Assembly (NCBI GenBank): GCA_028023455.1
Contig: JAQFVV010000030.1
Span: forward strand, 8,024,876-8,088,875
Direction: 5' to 3'
Source: Epiperipatus broadwayi
Lineage: Eukaryota; Onychophora; Udeonychophora; Euonychophora; Peripatidae
Length of the DNA stretch: 64,000 bases
Every line of letters starts with the position of its first letter. Position 1 is the stretch's first letter. Below, piece by piece: positions 24,580 through 35,462 of this stretch. Both the position numbers and the translations under genes were made by a program. The notes under the pieces were generated by a model. It saw nothing but the letters and a program-made list of their open reading frames with translations, searched no databases and was not told where the DNA came from.

Positions 24580-24735
24580 TGCATAGTGATGATGATCATC
24601 ATCAAACCTGTAATAGTGTAAATGCATAATGATAGTGATGATGAAACCTTTAATGGTGTAAAGGCATAATGATAGTGATGATGATCAAACATCTATTGGT
24701 GCAAATGCATAATGATGATGGTGTTGATCAAACAG
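24580..24735. repeat. Degenerate minisatellite, unit about 55 bp
   Basis: About three units share TGCATAATGATAGTGATGAT followed by GATCAAAC or GAAACCT and ..TGGTGTAAA. The GATGAT-rich core shows local slippage. Confidence 0.75.
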
Positions 24736-27327
24736 AGATCAGGTTGGTTTTAACAACACAATAACATTTATTAATCTATAACATATAATAATAAATATTT
24801 ACAAAAAAATAAATAAAATATGAAGTCAACAAGAATGGTTTTCTATCATTTTGATGGCTTAACAAAATAAATCTTCTTGATCCAGATTTCATGATAGAAG
24901 TCTGTTCTCGATCAATCTTTATTTACACTAGAGAAAATAAAATAATTCAAAGTACAGTAAAAAGGAAAAAGCAAAATGAGAGTTTAGTAATCATAAATCT
25001 ACCCCATTAATATAATTATTACAATGATATTTATATGTTGGAGTAAATATATTTATAATTGTTTTAAATATAAATATAGTCCCACTCTCATCTATATGTG
25101 TGTGTAAGTCATATTAAAATTAGTGAAAAATAAGAAAAAGACTATTTACTCAAGTTGATTAATTGTGCACTCAGAAATAAAACAATTACAAGTAGATATT
25201 ATTAAAAACTTATTAGTAAGTAATATAATTTTGTTTGTTCTAGAGTCTGCACTTAATGTTAATTATATAAAAATCTTACTTGAGGTTGCTTTGATGAATC
25301 AGTGTTGAATTTCCAGAGGGATGGTAAATTTACTTTTTATTAATAATTATACATATTTATTGGCTATAATCCCTTTCCCCCTTTATATATCAACATATCA
25401 ATACATATCAAATAACTGCTTCCACTTTTAAAGTGCAGGTGACTGAATTTGAAGATGAAACTTGAATATAAAAAAAAATCACAATACATGAAATTGCAAA
25501 TATTGAAATAACAAAAATAAAAAATAAAAATCACGTGAATAAAAAATATATATATCTATCCTGAGGAAAGCAAGCATTTGTCCACTGTTAAGAGTCTATA
25601 AACTTGAATGCCAATCTCCATTCACAAGGTTCTTGTTCACTAACTGTTGATATTTATTTATTTTGTACTACTTGGTTAAAAGCAAACACATACCAATTAT
25701 CTCTTCTGAACATATAGCATAAATCCATTGAAGATTGATATTCACCAGCATTTCATAAAATAGACATTTTGATGGATAATTTTATAATGACATTGAAGCT
25801 TACCTGGGGTGCCCACAGTATTGGCTTATCCCAAATACATTGTAATGACTACTTTATCAATGATTATTATTTATATTGTGGCTTCAATATATATATAAGA
25901 AAATGGCTTAAAGAAACAATCAATTTTTAGTAGTTTCACATTTCTTTTTTTTATTTCCATAACAATGAATTCAAGCTTATAGAACAAATTAAATCATTAG
26001 TTCATTCCTGTTAATTATATATTGAAGTTTGTCACTTTAACAGCTAAGATTAAATTTCCAGTTTTCTTTTATCCAAATTATAAAGATTTTGTATTTTAAA
26101 ATGTAGACATTAAATTTTAAATTTCATATCCTTACTGTTTTTAAACGCCAAACAGTTTTTTTTTAAAGAAAATAGAAATAAAAGACTTTACTTTATGTGC
26201 TGATGGTTTTGTTGTTACACCAACAAGTGAAAAATGCGAGATCATTTTTTTCATGCTAGCTAGAACCTATTGTTACAAACTAATAAAAAAAATAAATTTA
26301 AAAACATTATTATTATTTTTAAATTTAGTCTTCATTATTCAAACCTGATCACCTAGCAGCTATTTTGACCTTTGAACATATCTGTCTTATCAGTCAATTA
26401 TTTATTTTTGTTGTTAATGATAATAAATGAAGAAAAGAAAAAAAATAATTTCTCAAAATAGATTAAAATATTAATTTATATGCATGTTTCTTGTATATAT
26501 AGAATAAATTATTTGCCTACCACTTGAACTGAATTTAAACATTGAGAAAAATTGGGATAGGTGTGATGGTTGGTTGTAAGTCATCTCTTACAATACATCA
26601 GAAAACAGACATTCTGCAACACAAAATAAACTTTTATTCTATAGCATCATAAATTAGTTATATAAAAAATATTATATACTTACAGTTGGTGGAAATGATT
26701 ATTCCTGCAGTTTTATATAATTTCAATTACTTAAAATTCTTAGCCCTCTGATTTGAATGCATAAGTATTTGAATAATAAGCTTTATTTTTGATAAAACAA
26801 TATTGCTGTTAATTCTTTTTTGTGAAGTTAAAAAAAAAATCAAGAAAGAAAAATTTAAAAACCTTCTTTTCATCGAGAATGTAATTTTTAAAATGGCAAA
26901 AAAAACTGAAAACGCTGTTAGAAAGACAATACCATAACAAAAAAATGGCATATGCTATGTGTCTGTATCCTTACCATTTATGTGCAATCATTATTTAAAG
27001 TCAATGATTAGTTAAAATTCTTACTTAAGGTGCACTCAAGAGGTTAGGACTCAATTCATTAGACTAATGTATAAAGGGTTAACATCCACTTTAACATTCT
27101 TGAAATGAAACACTTAGTATTACCCAGGGGAATGAAATTCTAAAAGAAATATAAAGATATGCATTGAGTGATGAATTGTGGACTGCAGATGAGCTAGCTG
27201 TTCAAGATATATAGGTGGAGTTTTTTTAATTAAGGGAAAGTAAAAATAAATGAAAAATGTTTTGAAGATTACAATTTATTAATAGAAACAGATTAGTACA
27301 AATAGTATTTAATAGTATTACATCTAT
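24736..27327. other. A/T-rich intron sequence, nothing recognised apart from one short repeat
   Basis: The repeat at 26606-26672 is listed separately. No gene is supported on either strand. Confidence 0.45.
26606..26672 (+). repeat. Short dispersed repeat, copy 2
   Basis: Partner of 23935-24000 (GACATTCTGCAACACAAAAT, AAACTTTTATTCTATAGCAT). Confidence 0.7.
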
Positions 27328-27544
27328 AATTTATCCAAAACATTTTTTAGAAAAACCCTTTATTTGTACATATGTACATAGACCTACATTTTGGCTGTTT
27401 TGACTGTCCTGCAGTCTTCTTCAGAGTCAATAAAGAAAATTGGCTCTGCAGAAGACTGCAGAACAGTTGAAACATAAGTGTAGGTATATATATATACAAA
27501 TAAAGGATTTTGCTAAAAAATGTTCAAAGTGGTTTGGATAAATT
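27328..27544. mobile_element. Foldback element with a hammerhead-like centre
   Basis: Inverted ends: AATTTATCCAAAACATTTTT on the left and AAATGTTC..TTTGGATAAATT on the right, with AAACCCTTTATTTGTA facing TACAAATAAAGGATTT. The centre is a palindrome: GTCCTGCAGTCTTCTTCAGAG facing CTCTGCAGAAGACTGCAGAA, then GTTGAAACATAAG. The ancestral form looks like CTGAAGAA-GACTG-CAGGA-CAGTC-GAAAC, which resembles a hammerhead core plus stem II, but there is no consistent stem III or stem I here. Confidence 0.7.
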
Positions 27545-30500
27545 GTATTTATGTAAGATATTACAGCATAATAAAGGATGATTTTGGTAGCATTACATCT
27601 AGAGAATAATAAACATATTGGGGTAGAAAGTTTTACAATATATAAAGTTTCTCTATATTACTTCAGAAATGCAGTGTATGTGTAAAGAATATATTACTTA
27701 TGTGTATTTATGACGGATCAGAAAAAAGTATAGATAAGTAGGTTAGACAAATAAAAAAAAGTAGAACATGAATAAGAATAAGTAGTTTGGAGTTATATGA
27801 CCTAAACATTTATAAATGTGATAATATTGAAGGGGACTTGATGTTATTTAGTACAATGGCAGGAGCTTGTGGATACCAAAGAAAGAAAGCAAAAATGGAA
27901 ATAGTTTTGATTGTAAATGTGGAGATGGGAATGTAAGATGTTGAAAGAAGTATGGAGGAGAAGTATCGGTATGTTTTTTTTATTTGTTTGCATAAATCTT
28001 TAGGGTAAGAATGAGGTTAGAATATTGGAATTATTAAAATGCTGTAATAGAAGAAAACAATGATGACTGAATGATTTCTTAATAAGGCGTAAAAAAACAC
28101 AGTTTAGAAAAAAGAATATTTAATTTGACTGACAGATATTCTTGGCATATTGAATATGCTAAGAGATTTAATGACAAACCATTTGCATATCATTGCTTCA
28201 TATACTGTCATTATTGTATTTTATACACTTTACTTTTATACAGTGTTAAATTAATAAGGATTATTGCTTTCTGAATACTTTAAGATATATCAAGTAATCC
28301 AATTTCAAAACACTATGAGAAACTAAAAACTATCAAATTTTATGGGAAAAACCTATCATTTTGCAACAGAATGGCCTTACTGCTCTTAGATGCATTTGAT
28401 AAAAATGAATTATATAAATAAGCATTATCTTGCAACTGAAAAAAAGGTAATTTGGAGTCATAATATGAAATCTTTGCTTAGAAAAAAGTCATGAACAAAG
28501 AAAGCATTTCAATTGATACGGATTTTTTATTTATTTATTTCTTAGATAAAAGATTTCTTGAAGAGTTTTTCTGTAACAGAAATCATTTTAACTACATCAT
28601 TTGAATGAACTCTCAGAGAAGAATGGATATTGAAAAACTTTTACAGCATCCAATACTCACTGCTCAGCAGATGATTATTTGATACGCTGATAGGAATTAT
28701 ACTTTTTTTGGCATGATAGAAAATAATAAATTTGGATAAAATTTATAGCAAATGGGTCACTGCCCAAGAAGAGAAAATAAATTATTTTTATGCTATAGTA
28801 AGATCTATTTTTTATTTTATTTTAATAAACTTGTAAATAATTATATTTTGTTCAAATAGTGGCTGAAAATTTTTACTTGCACATTGTTTTTCTACGTCTT
28901 GTTCTCTTTTTCAAAAATTTCCAAAGAGCTATTAAATAATTTACGAAGTTTGTATGCATACACTTTATACATGCATAAAAGGATTGAGGGAATAGTTCGT
29001 AAAGTATCTTCAATAATGTTAAAGTGTTATAAAAGTACCTAATTATATGTTTACTTCAAAGTGCTTTTGAACAGAGAACATTATCACCAGTGCATATGCT
29101 GTTTAATATACAAAAGATTTTGAAAATCAAAGACCTTTTGTAATTTTATTGAGATTGTATACATTGCTGAATTATAGGAACTGGATTAATGGTATTCTCT
29201 CTCTAATACTACTGAATATGCTAAAATATTTTTTAAAAAATTCTTTAAATTTTTTATTTAAGATTACTTTATCAATTAAACATTTTTATTAAATTATCAG
29301 GATAATCATTCAGAAAATTTCTATTATGAAGTTAAAGTATTAATGGCTTATATTATTATTTTAAGAGTTATCCAGAAACATAGCAAAGACTAATGCATTA
29401 TTCCAACAAAGCAATTTTCAACTTTTAAGAAAGTGGGTATTATATCCAGGTTAGTTCAAGTGAACTGAGTTTTGGAACTTATCATGCGACATATCATATA
29501 ATTGATATTATTCATTTCAAAATACTTACTACTTTAGTATTTATGTTTGTAAAAATATGCGTCATTCTAAAAGAAATATTTTCAATTCATTATTTATAAA
29601 GATTCACCGAATTAGTGAGAATATATATGTAACCTTAAAATATAATATTTGTGATCTCACCATAGACTATATCTTAGTATGGTATTTTGTTGTTACAAAA
29701 GTTTTCATAGAAAGCATTTCTGTGTATTAAACAATACTATGTTTGTGCAAGTTATCTAGTTTTTGTAAGTATATTCCAAAATCCAAATGTATATTGCTAT
29801 TATAATATTGATTACCATGGATTTTAAAGAAATGAAAGTTTATCTTTAATATGCAGTTAATTTTGCAAAAGCCCTGATAACTGGAATCATAATATGTTTT
29901 TGTAAAACTTACTTATATTATCAAATTTTGCATTTGATTTATTAATCATGTAAAAATATATATATATAATCTAATTTTTTGTTTATTAGAAATTTGTGGT
30001 TTACAATTAGTATGATTTTGATAAAGATAATCTGTAGCAGATTATGTGTTATTTTACACTTAGATTATCATTTCTATTATAAGTTGAGTTGTTTGTTTTT
30101 AATGTAATATTTTATTTTCTATATCTCATATTGTTTTCTTTAATTGTCCATAACTATCTTCTTCTTTACATTATCTAATATCCTTTTTTTTTTCTTTTTT
30201 TTTTTTTTACTTCTATAATCCTATCTATTACATTTTTTAAATACCCCCCCCCCCTTTAAACATTATTTTAATACCTTTTGTTTATCTGTTTTTTCCACAA
30301 GTACTTTATTTTACATTATTTTTTCACTCTTCTTCACAACATTCTCAATGATTTCAAAGTTTTTGGCTATTGCCCATGTTATTTATATATTGTCACATTT
30401 CAGACAAAACTTTTCAGACATTGTTTTTTACACATTTTTTTTTATTTCTATTGCTGGCATAACATCAGTCTACAGATTCAAACCCTGTAGCCTGGATTCA

Positions 30501-30719
30501 TTTTATTTTGCAGACATATTTTTTAACTTCATAACTTAATTTCACATTTATTTAATTGTGTTTCTATTAAATACTTTATTAATACTTCTTATTATTTTAT
30601 GGCTTCATTAGTTTTCACTATTGTCTAAAACTTAGCCATTTCATATTGTCAGTTGATATATGTTGAATGTTTTTTTCACTATGCTAATTTCTTCATTTTT
30701 ATTGGCACATATAATGTCA
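27545..30719. other. A/T-rich intron sequence, nothing recognised
   Basis: No repeat or coding segment could be assigned. A T-rich stretch and a C run lie at about 30180-30255. The overlapping frames at 30278-30539 are low-complexity Phe-rich translations. Confidence 0.45.
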
Positions 30720-31639
30720 TCATCATCATGAACAAACTCTTTTATTTCATCCATCCATCTTTTTCTAGACCTTTTACAATTTCTTGGGATCCAGTTTAAG
30801 ATTTCAACTGTCCATCTGCTATCATCTCTTCTAGAAAAGTATCCAGCCTACCTCCACTTTAATCTCTTAATTCTTTCAATAAGATCAGTAAGACTTATTT
30901 GCTCTCTCCATGTATTTTACTTTTTGATTCCTTGTTATTCCTAACATACATCTCTCCATACTTCATTGAGTGGTCTCAAGTTTCTGTACTGCTCTTCTGT
31001 TAAAAGTCTAAGTTTCAGATCCATAAAAGAAGGAATTTCTAGAACACATTTATTAAAAACTTTTCTTTTCAAACATGTAGGCATATTTTCTTTCAATATT
31101 AAGTTATTTCCAAACAATCACTCCATTCAAGTTTAATTTTGTGATTAATTTCATCCGTTATATTTTCATCTATATTAATAATCTGGTCAAGTATGTGTGA
31201 TTAACTTTTTCTTATTCATCATTAGCAATATATTTTTTTTCTTTTGAGGAAATCCTTTGAAAATTACTTTAGTCTTTTTAGTATTTATCTTTGGTCCTAC
31301 TTTTTTACTTTCATCTGATTACTCTCGCAACATTTCTTAAAGCTCTGAAGCATTATTTATGGAAACAACTGCTAATCTGGATGACTTAAATAATTTCTTT
31401 ACTTTTATTTCTTCAGCTTCCCATTTTAATCCACAAAACACTTATCGTAAAACTGCTATAAAAAGTTTTGGAGATATGGAATTACCCTGTCATATACTCT
31501 TAATTCAAGCTAATCTTATTAGTATCATTATGTATAACTAATCATTGCTGCTCTATTTTGAAAAATATTTAGAACATGATAATATCCTGGGACTACATCC
31601 TTATTGAATGCTTTTGCTAAGACTACTAACATATGGTTT

Positions 31640-32010
31640 GGCTGAAGATCTCTCAACCCTATTTAGCTATATGAGTTAGATAGCTGCATTTGAAGACATG
31701 TAGGTGTCTAAAAATTTCAGATTTTCTCCTCAATAGTTAACTCTTAGATAAATGCTGGCTTTGGGTTAGTATTTTTAGATCTAGTGTCTGAAGCTCCCCT
31801 AGCATCTCACTGAGGAATGCCAAAGCACAGAACCATTGGTCTTGGATTTAGTGTGGTTTCTGATAGCGATATTTTAAATGCTTTCTCTTGCTAGCATTGT
31901 ATCAACAAATCTTGTTAGAGCAATAAGCAAAAACTCTTTGTTTTTATTAACAAGCTTAAAAAATTGAGTCATGTGATATATGACTCTTTTTTATTATTAT
32001 TATTTTCTTT
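31640..32010 (+). mobile_element. Family B-like hammerhead repeat inserted in the RTE LINE
   Basis: The body matches the unit at 50.6 kb (GTTAGATAGCTG, GAAGACATGTAGGTGTCT, AAAATTTCAGATTTTCT, AGATAAATGCTGG). It is followed by a ribozyme-like segment, ATGCTTTCTCTTGCTAG, and a tail with TAACAAGCTTAAAAAATTGA, GTCATGTGATATATGACTC. Family order (body, ribozyme, tail) is therefore visible in one direction. It interrupts the LINE between the RT fingers and palm. Confidence 0.75.
31805..31847 (+). ncRNA. Degenerate hammerhead motif (family B-like)
   Basis: Core CTGAGGA and GAA are present, stem II is weak (TGC-CAAA-GCA flanked by A-A), the stem III segment is CCATTGGT followed by C. Stem I pairs poorly (TCTCA against TTGGA). 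Probably inactive. Confidence 0.5.
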
Positions 32011-33690
32011 AACCATATGCTCTCTCAATACTTGGATGTGATGTCTAAATCATTTTTAAATCCATGTTATTCTTTTGGTTTGTTGAAATCCAAAGTTGAT
32101 TTATAGATGAATTGTAAATATATTGGATAAAAATTTTGTATAGAACTGATGAAAGACTGATGGGTCAAGTAATTTCTAATATCTTCTTTATCACTTTTTT
32201 AAAATATTAATAATTACTATTGCATTCCTTCAATCATCTGGTATTTCATTATCATTTAAATATTTGGTATATAATTCTGCTAATAATTTTTCTATTTTTT
32301 CACCTGCTATTTGTAAGATATTGATTATAATTTCATCATTACCTGATCTATATCTCACTTTTTTATTTAAATGCTGAACAATTAAGAAAATGTAGTAATT
32401 TTAATTGCTATTTTATTTTTATTTTTTATTGCTATATAATTTGTTATAAAATTCTTCCTTACATTTTATAATGGCATTTCCTCACTTTTTGTTAATAGTT
32501 CCATCTTTTTTTTATTGCAGAAATAAATTTTCTATCAATATCTAGACACTGTTTTACACTTTTGAGATTTTCATTTTCTTCTATAGTTTTTCTAAGTAAC
32601 TCATAATTATATTTTCTTTTATAATTCTTACTCTTTTTCACAACATTTTACAAACTCTAGATATTCCATTTTTCTTAATGGATTATTTTTATATATATTA
32701 TATTCCTTCTTTTATTCATAAATTGTTTTGTCTCGGTAGAAAATTTATTAGTCACTTGTTGCTTTTTTATACTAGCTATTTTTGTTGCAGTTCTTGTCTT
32801 CCTCTTGATTTCATTCAAATTTAGTTATCTTCAAAATCTGTTAATATCTTAAAACAGTTTAAAAGTTCTAATTTAAATTCATTGGAATGTATTTCAAAGT
32901 TAAGAATAATCAGCTGGGAACACTGTGTTTCTTAATAATTTTTGTTTTTCTGATTTTGCATTAATATATAATTTACATTTCATTAATTGATTATTATTTC
33001 CTGTGGTGAGTTTATTATAATCTTGAACCATATATTTTCTGATAGGCAAAATATAATCCTATTTGGTTATACCTTCATTTGGCTGCTCCAAGTCCATTTC
33101 TGCTTAGCATTTTTTTCAGAGAAAGAATTCATAATATAAAGTTTTTCATTTTTTGGAGTTCGAAATCCACAAGTCTCTGCTTCTCTCACTTTTATGACCA
33201 TAACCAAATTTATCCATAGCACTTTTATCTTTCAGTTATTTACCAATTTTAACATTAATCTCTTTTATGACAATTTAAAAATATTATTTGTCTGATCAAA
33301 AGTTTTTTGTACATCCACATAATAAATCCTCTATTTCTATCAGAATGGGAATGTAAGCCAAATCATCTGCATTTGCTATCTTGAATTAAGTTTAATCACT
33401 AATAATGCTACTCTGTCTGATACACCATCAATTTCCACAATGTTTTCTTATATTTTTTTAATTATAATGAATATTATTCCACTTGTGTTACCTGTATGTG
33501 TGCCTTTGTAGTATAATGCATGTTCATTTCTTGAATTGTCTCTTTACTTTTTCTTTTAACTTCACAATGTCTAACAATATTCCATTCACTTGAACTTGAT
33601 TTGCAGTTGTAAGTATTTAAATAATATGTCATTTTCATATGGTAGCCTGGGTCTGTGGTCAATAGATTCTTAACACATACCATCTTCAAC

Positions 33691-34848
33691 TGCCAACTCC
33701 TGCCTTACCTGGTGAATTTGCAACCTCCTGGGAATAATGGGCATAATTTAATTTTTTCTGTCATGGTTATAAATGTCTATCACACTCATTTATTTTACCT
33801 TCAAGAAAACTTAACTGATATTTCAGTTAAGAACTTTCAGACAATGGAGAAGAAAAACCATGTTCTTTTTCTCAATATTAAACCCAGATATAAAATGACG
33901 GCAAATTTACCAAGTTGGCTGATGCATGTTGATGGGAATTTCATCCATATTCATATATTATGTGAATAATCATATAGTAATAACTGTTGCAATGACAAAA
34001 AGTTATGGAATTTGCTCTGTTCGGTTCTTTTAAGGCCTCAAAGAATCAGATTCTCCTTTCAGTTAGCAGCAAATTTGTACATATCAATGTAGATTACTTT
34101 TCTTAACCTTATTATCTCCCATGTAATATGCCAATAGCAACTTTTGAATTTGTTAGAACTCAAAATGTTTCTCTCATAAAAATGATTGAGCTTATTAAAA
34201 AAGTATCAGTTTACAATTAAATAAAATTTTATCTGCATATATATTTACATATTTCTAAAAGAAATGTATTTCCCTTCCTTCTCAATTGTTTTTTTTATTT
34301 ATACCTTTTATAATTTCATGTCTAATATTTTATAACTTATTATATTATCAACTTCACTTTCAATTTTTATTAAATTTTTTACATTATTTTTTTCATCTTT
34401 TCATTATATTTAAATACTTAGAAACTTGCACTCATTCAGCAGTTCATTCATTGCCTTATATAGATAGGGTTTTTTTCTTATCTCAGCTGCTTAATTTTTA
34501 CAAAAACTATATCAAATATATTTATTCTTTATAAATTTTTATTATATATTGAAATCATTTTTTATCCAATAATGTATATATAATTTGGCTATCTTCTAAT
34601 TTGTACTTTTCTGTTTTTAAAACTGTTAATTATTACTCTATGACCTTTTTATCTATTTATGCTTTTGAAGGTCAACACATTTTTTGCAGAGATTTTTGTA
34701 ATTTTATACCAAAACAAAATTATGTCTCTTGATACTTAACTTACATTAATATTTGTATTAAAAGAATTAATTTACTTTATATCATATATATATAATTCAT
34801 ACAGAGAGAGATAATGCATAATGCTACCTGAAATCTCTGTAAAATGCT
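33691..34848. other. Sequence next to the LINE, unassigned
   Basis: 33.65-34.1 kb is less A/T-rich and may be the 5' part of the minus-strand RTE LINE, but I cannot match it. A 104-codon + strand frame there shows no family. 34.28-34.55 kb is a low-complexity T-rich tract. Confidence 0.35.
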
Positions 34849-35007
34849 TTAAATGCCCCATAGCTATATTACTCTCAGCCACACTCTTTAAATAATGGAG
34901 AGCCTAATTTTGCAGGCAAAATTCTTTTTGAATGGGTTGCTAAATTTAGGTTTTTCTTTGTTTAAAGGGGAAGTGTAGTTGAAAGTAATATAGCTATGGG
35001 GCATTTA
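34849..35007. mobile_element. Short MITE-like element with inverted ends
   Basis: AAATGCCCCATAGCTATATT on the left is mirrored by AATATAGCTATGGGGCATTT on the right, an inverted repeat of about 25 bp around a 110-bp centre without coding capacity. It directly precedes the family C cluster. Confidence 0.8.
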
Positions 35008-35128
35008 AAATATTAAACAGGCAAAACCCTCCATACTCTAGTGCTACTCATTGCAAGCCAGGCTTGTGCATAAAATCCCTATCTAGTGCCTCCTCTCCCC
35101 AGACTAGTTTCTAGCTTGCGGCTTTATA

Positions 35129-35170
35129 TCCCCAGACTAGTTTATAGCTTGTGGCTTTCATCAGTGAGGA
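35129..35170 (-). ncRNA. Hammerhead motif (family C), GAA changed to TAA
   Basis: Minus strand: stem I TCCTCA with TGGGGA, core CTGATGA, stem II AGC-CACAA-GCT, then TAA in place of GAA (catalytic G12 lost), stem III ACTAGT, C. Likely inactive. Confidence 0.65.
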
Positions 35171-35178
35171 GCCTTGGA

Positions 35179-35219
35179 CCTCACTGATGAATGCCACAAA
35201 CTAGAAATTAGTCTGGGGA
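35179..35219 (+). ncRNA. Hammerhead motif with intact core, poor stem II (family C)
   Basis: Stem I CCTCA with TGGGG (one G-U), core CTGATGA, GAA, stem III segment ATTAGT, cleavage-site C. Stem II (ATGCCACAAACTA) no longer pairs well. Confidence 0.6.
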
Positions 35220-35262
35220 TATTGATTCTAAGATCTAGGTGCAGTTCTCTCAGAGCCAAGGC

Positions 35263-35303
35263 TCTTCACTGATGAAAGCACAAACTAGAAACTAGTCTGG
35301 GGA
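35263..35303 (+). ncRNA. Hammerhead motif with intact core (family C)
   Basis: Stem I TCTTCA with TGGGGA (six pairs, two G-U), core CTGATGA, GAA, stem III ACTAGT (self-complementary), cleavage-site C. Stem II has a one-base deletion compared with 35129-35170 and pairs weakly. Confidence 0.62.
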
Positions 35304-35462
35304 TATTGGATGAGTAGGCACTAGATAGGGATTTTATGCACAAGTTTTCTGGCATCCATTAATTACTCTGGCTTGCACTGAGTGGCTTTACTGTTTGGAG
35401 AGTTTTGCCTGTTTTATAACAGTTGTGAACAAGCCTAAGAAACAGTGATCCTGTGGTGCATT

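Larger units (their letters stand above)
30720..33690 (-). mobile_element. RTE-type LINE relic: endonuclease, reverse transcriptase, C-terminal domain
   Basis: Read on the minus strand in broken frames. At 33.0-33.5 kb an APE-like endonuclease remnant is seen (KDKSAMDKFGYGHKSERSRD, later QKWTWSSQ, where active elements have RRWTWISP). At 32.1-32.4 kb RT fingers are seen (IEKLLAELYTKYL, then DNEIPDDWRNAIVI, where the family has VPEEWRNAIIVPL). At 31.3-31.5 kb the RT palm is seen (ISPKLFIAVL, GLKWEAEEIKV, INTKKTKVIF). At 30.74-30.95 kb the C-terminal block is seen (ERIKRLKWR, YFSRRDDSRWTVEILNWIPR), matching the RTE signature KWRWAGHVARR.D.RWT...W.PR. The YADD/FADD motif is destroyed and stops and frameshifts are many, so it is long dead. 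A hammerhead repeat is inserted at about 31640-32010. Confidence 0.85.
35015..35462 (+). mobile_element. Family C cluster with three ribozyme motifs and one ribozyme half
   Basis: Outer blocks are AACAGGCAAAACCCTCCATA at the left and GAGAGTTTTGCCTGTTTTAT at the right, followed by the + oriented tail (AACAGTTGTGAACAAGCCTA, AGAAACAGTGATCCTGTGG). Between them lie, in order, a minus-strand ribozyme half (about 35096-35127), a minus-strand motif (35129-35170) and two + strand motifs (35179-35219, 35263-35303). It is thus a multimer containing both direct and inverted junctions. Confidence 0.8.

Noticed and set aside
34286-34534. 82-codon Phe/Leu-rich open frame resembling a membrane protein
   Set aside because: It arises from a T-rich tract; any reading of such a tract looks membrane-like.
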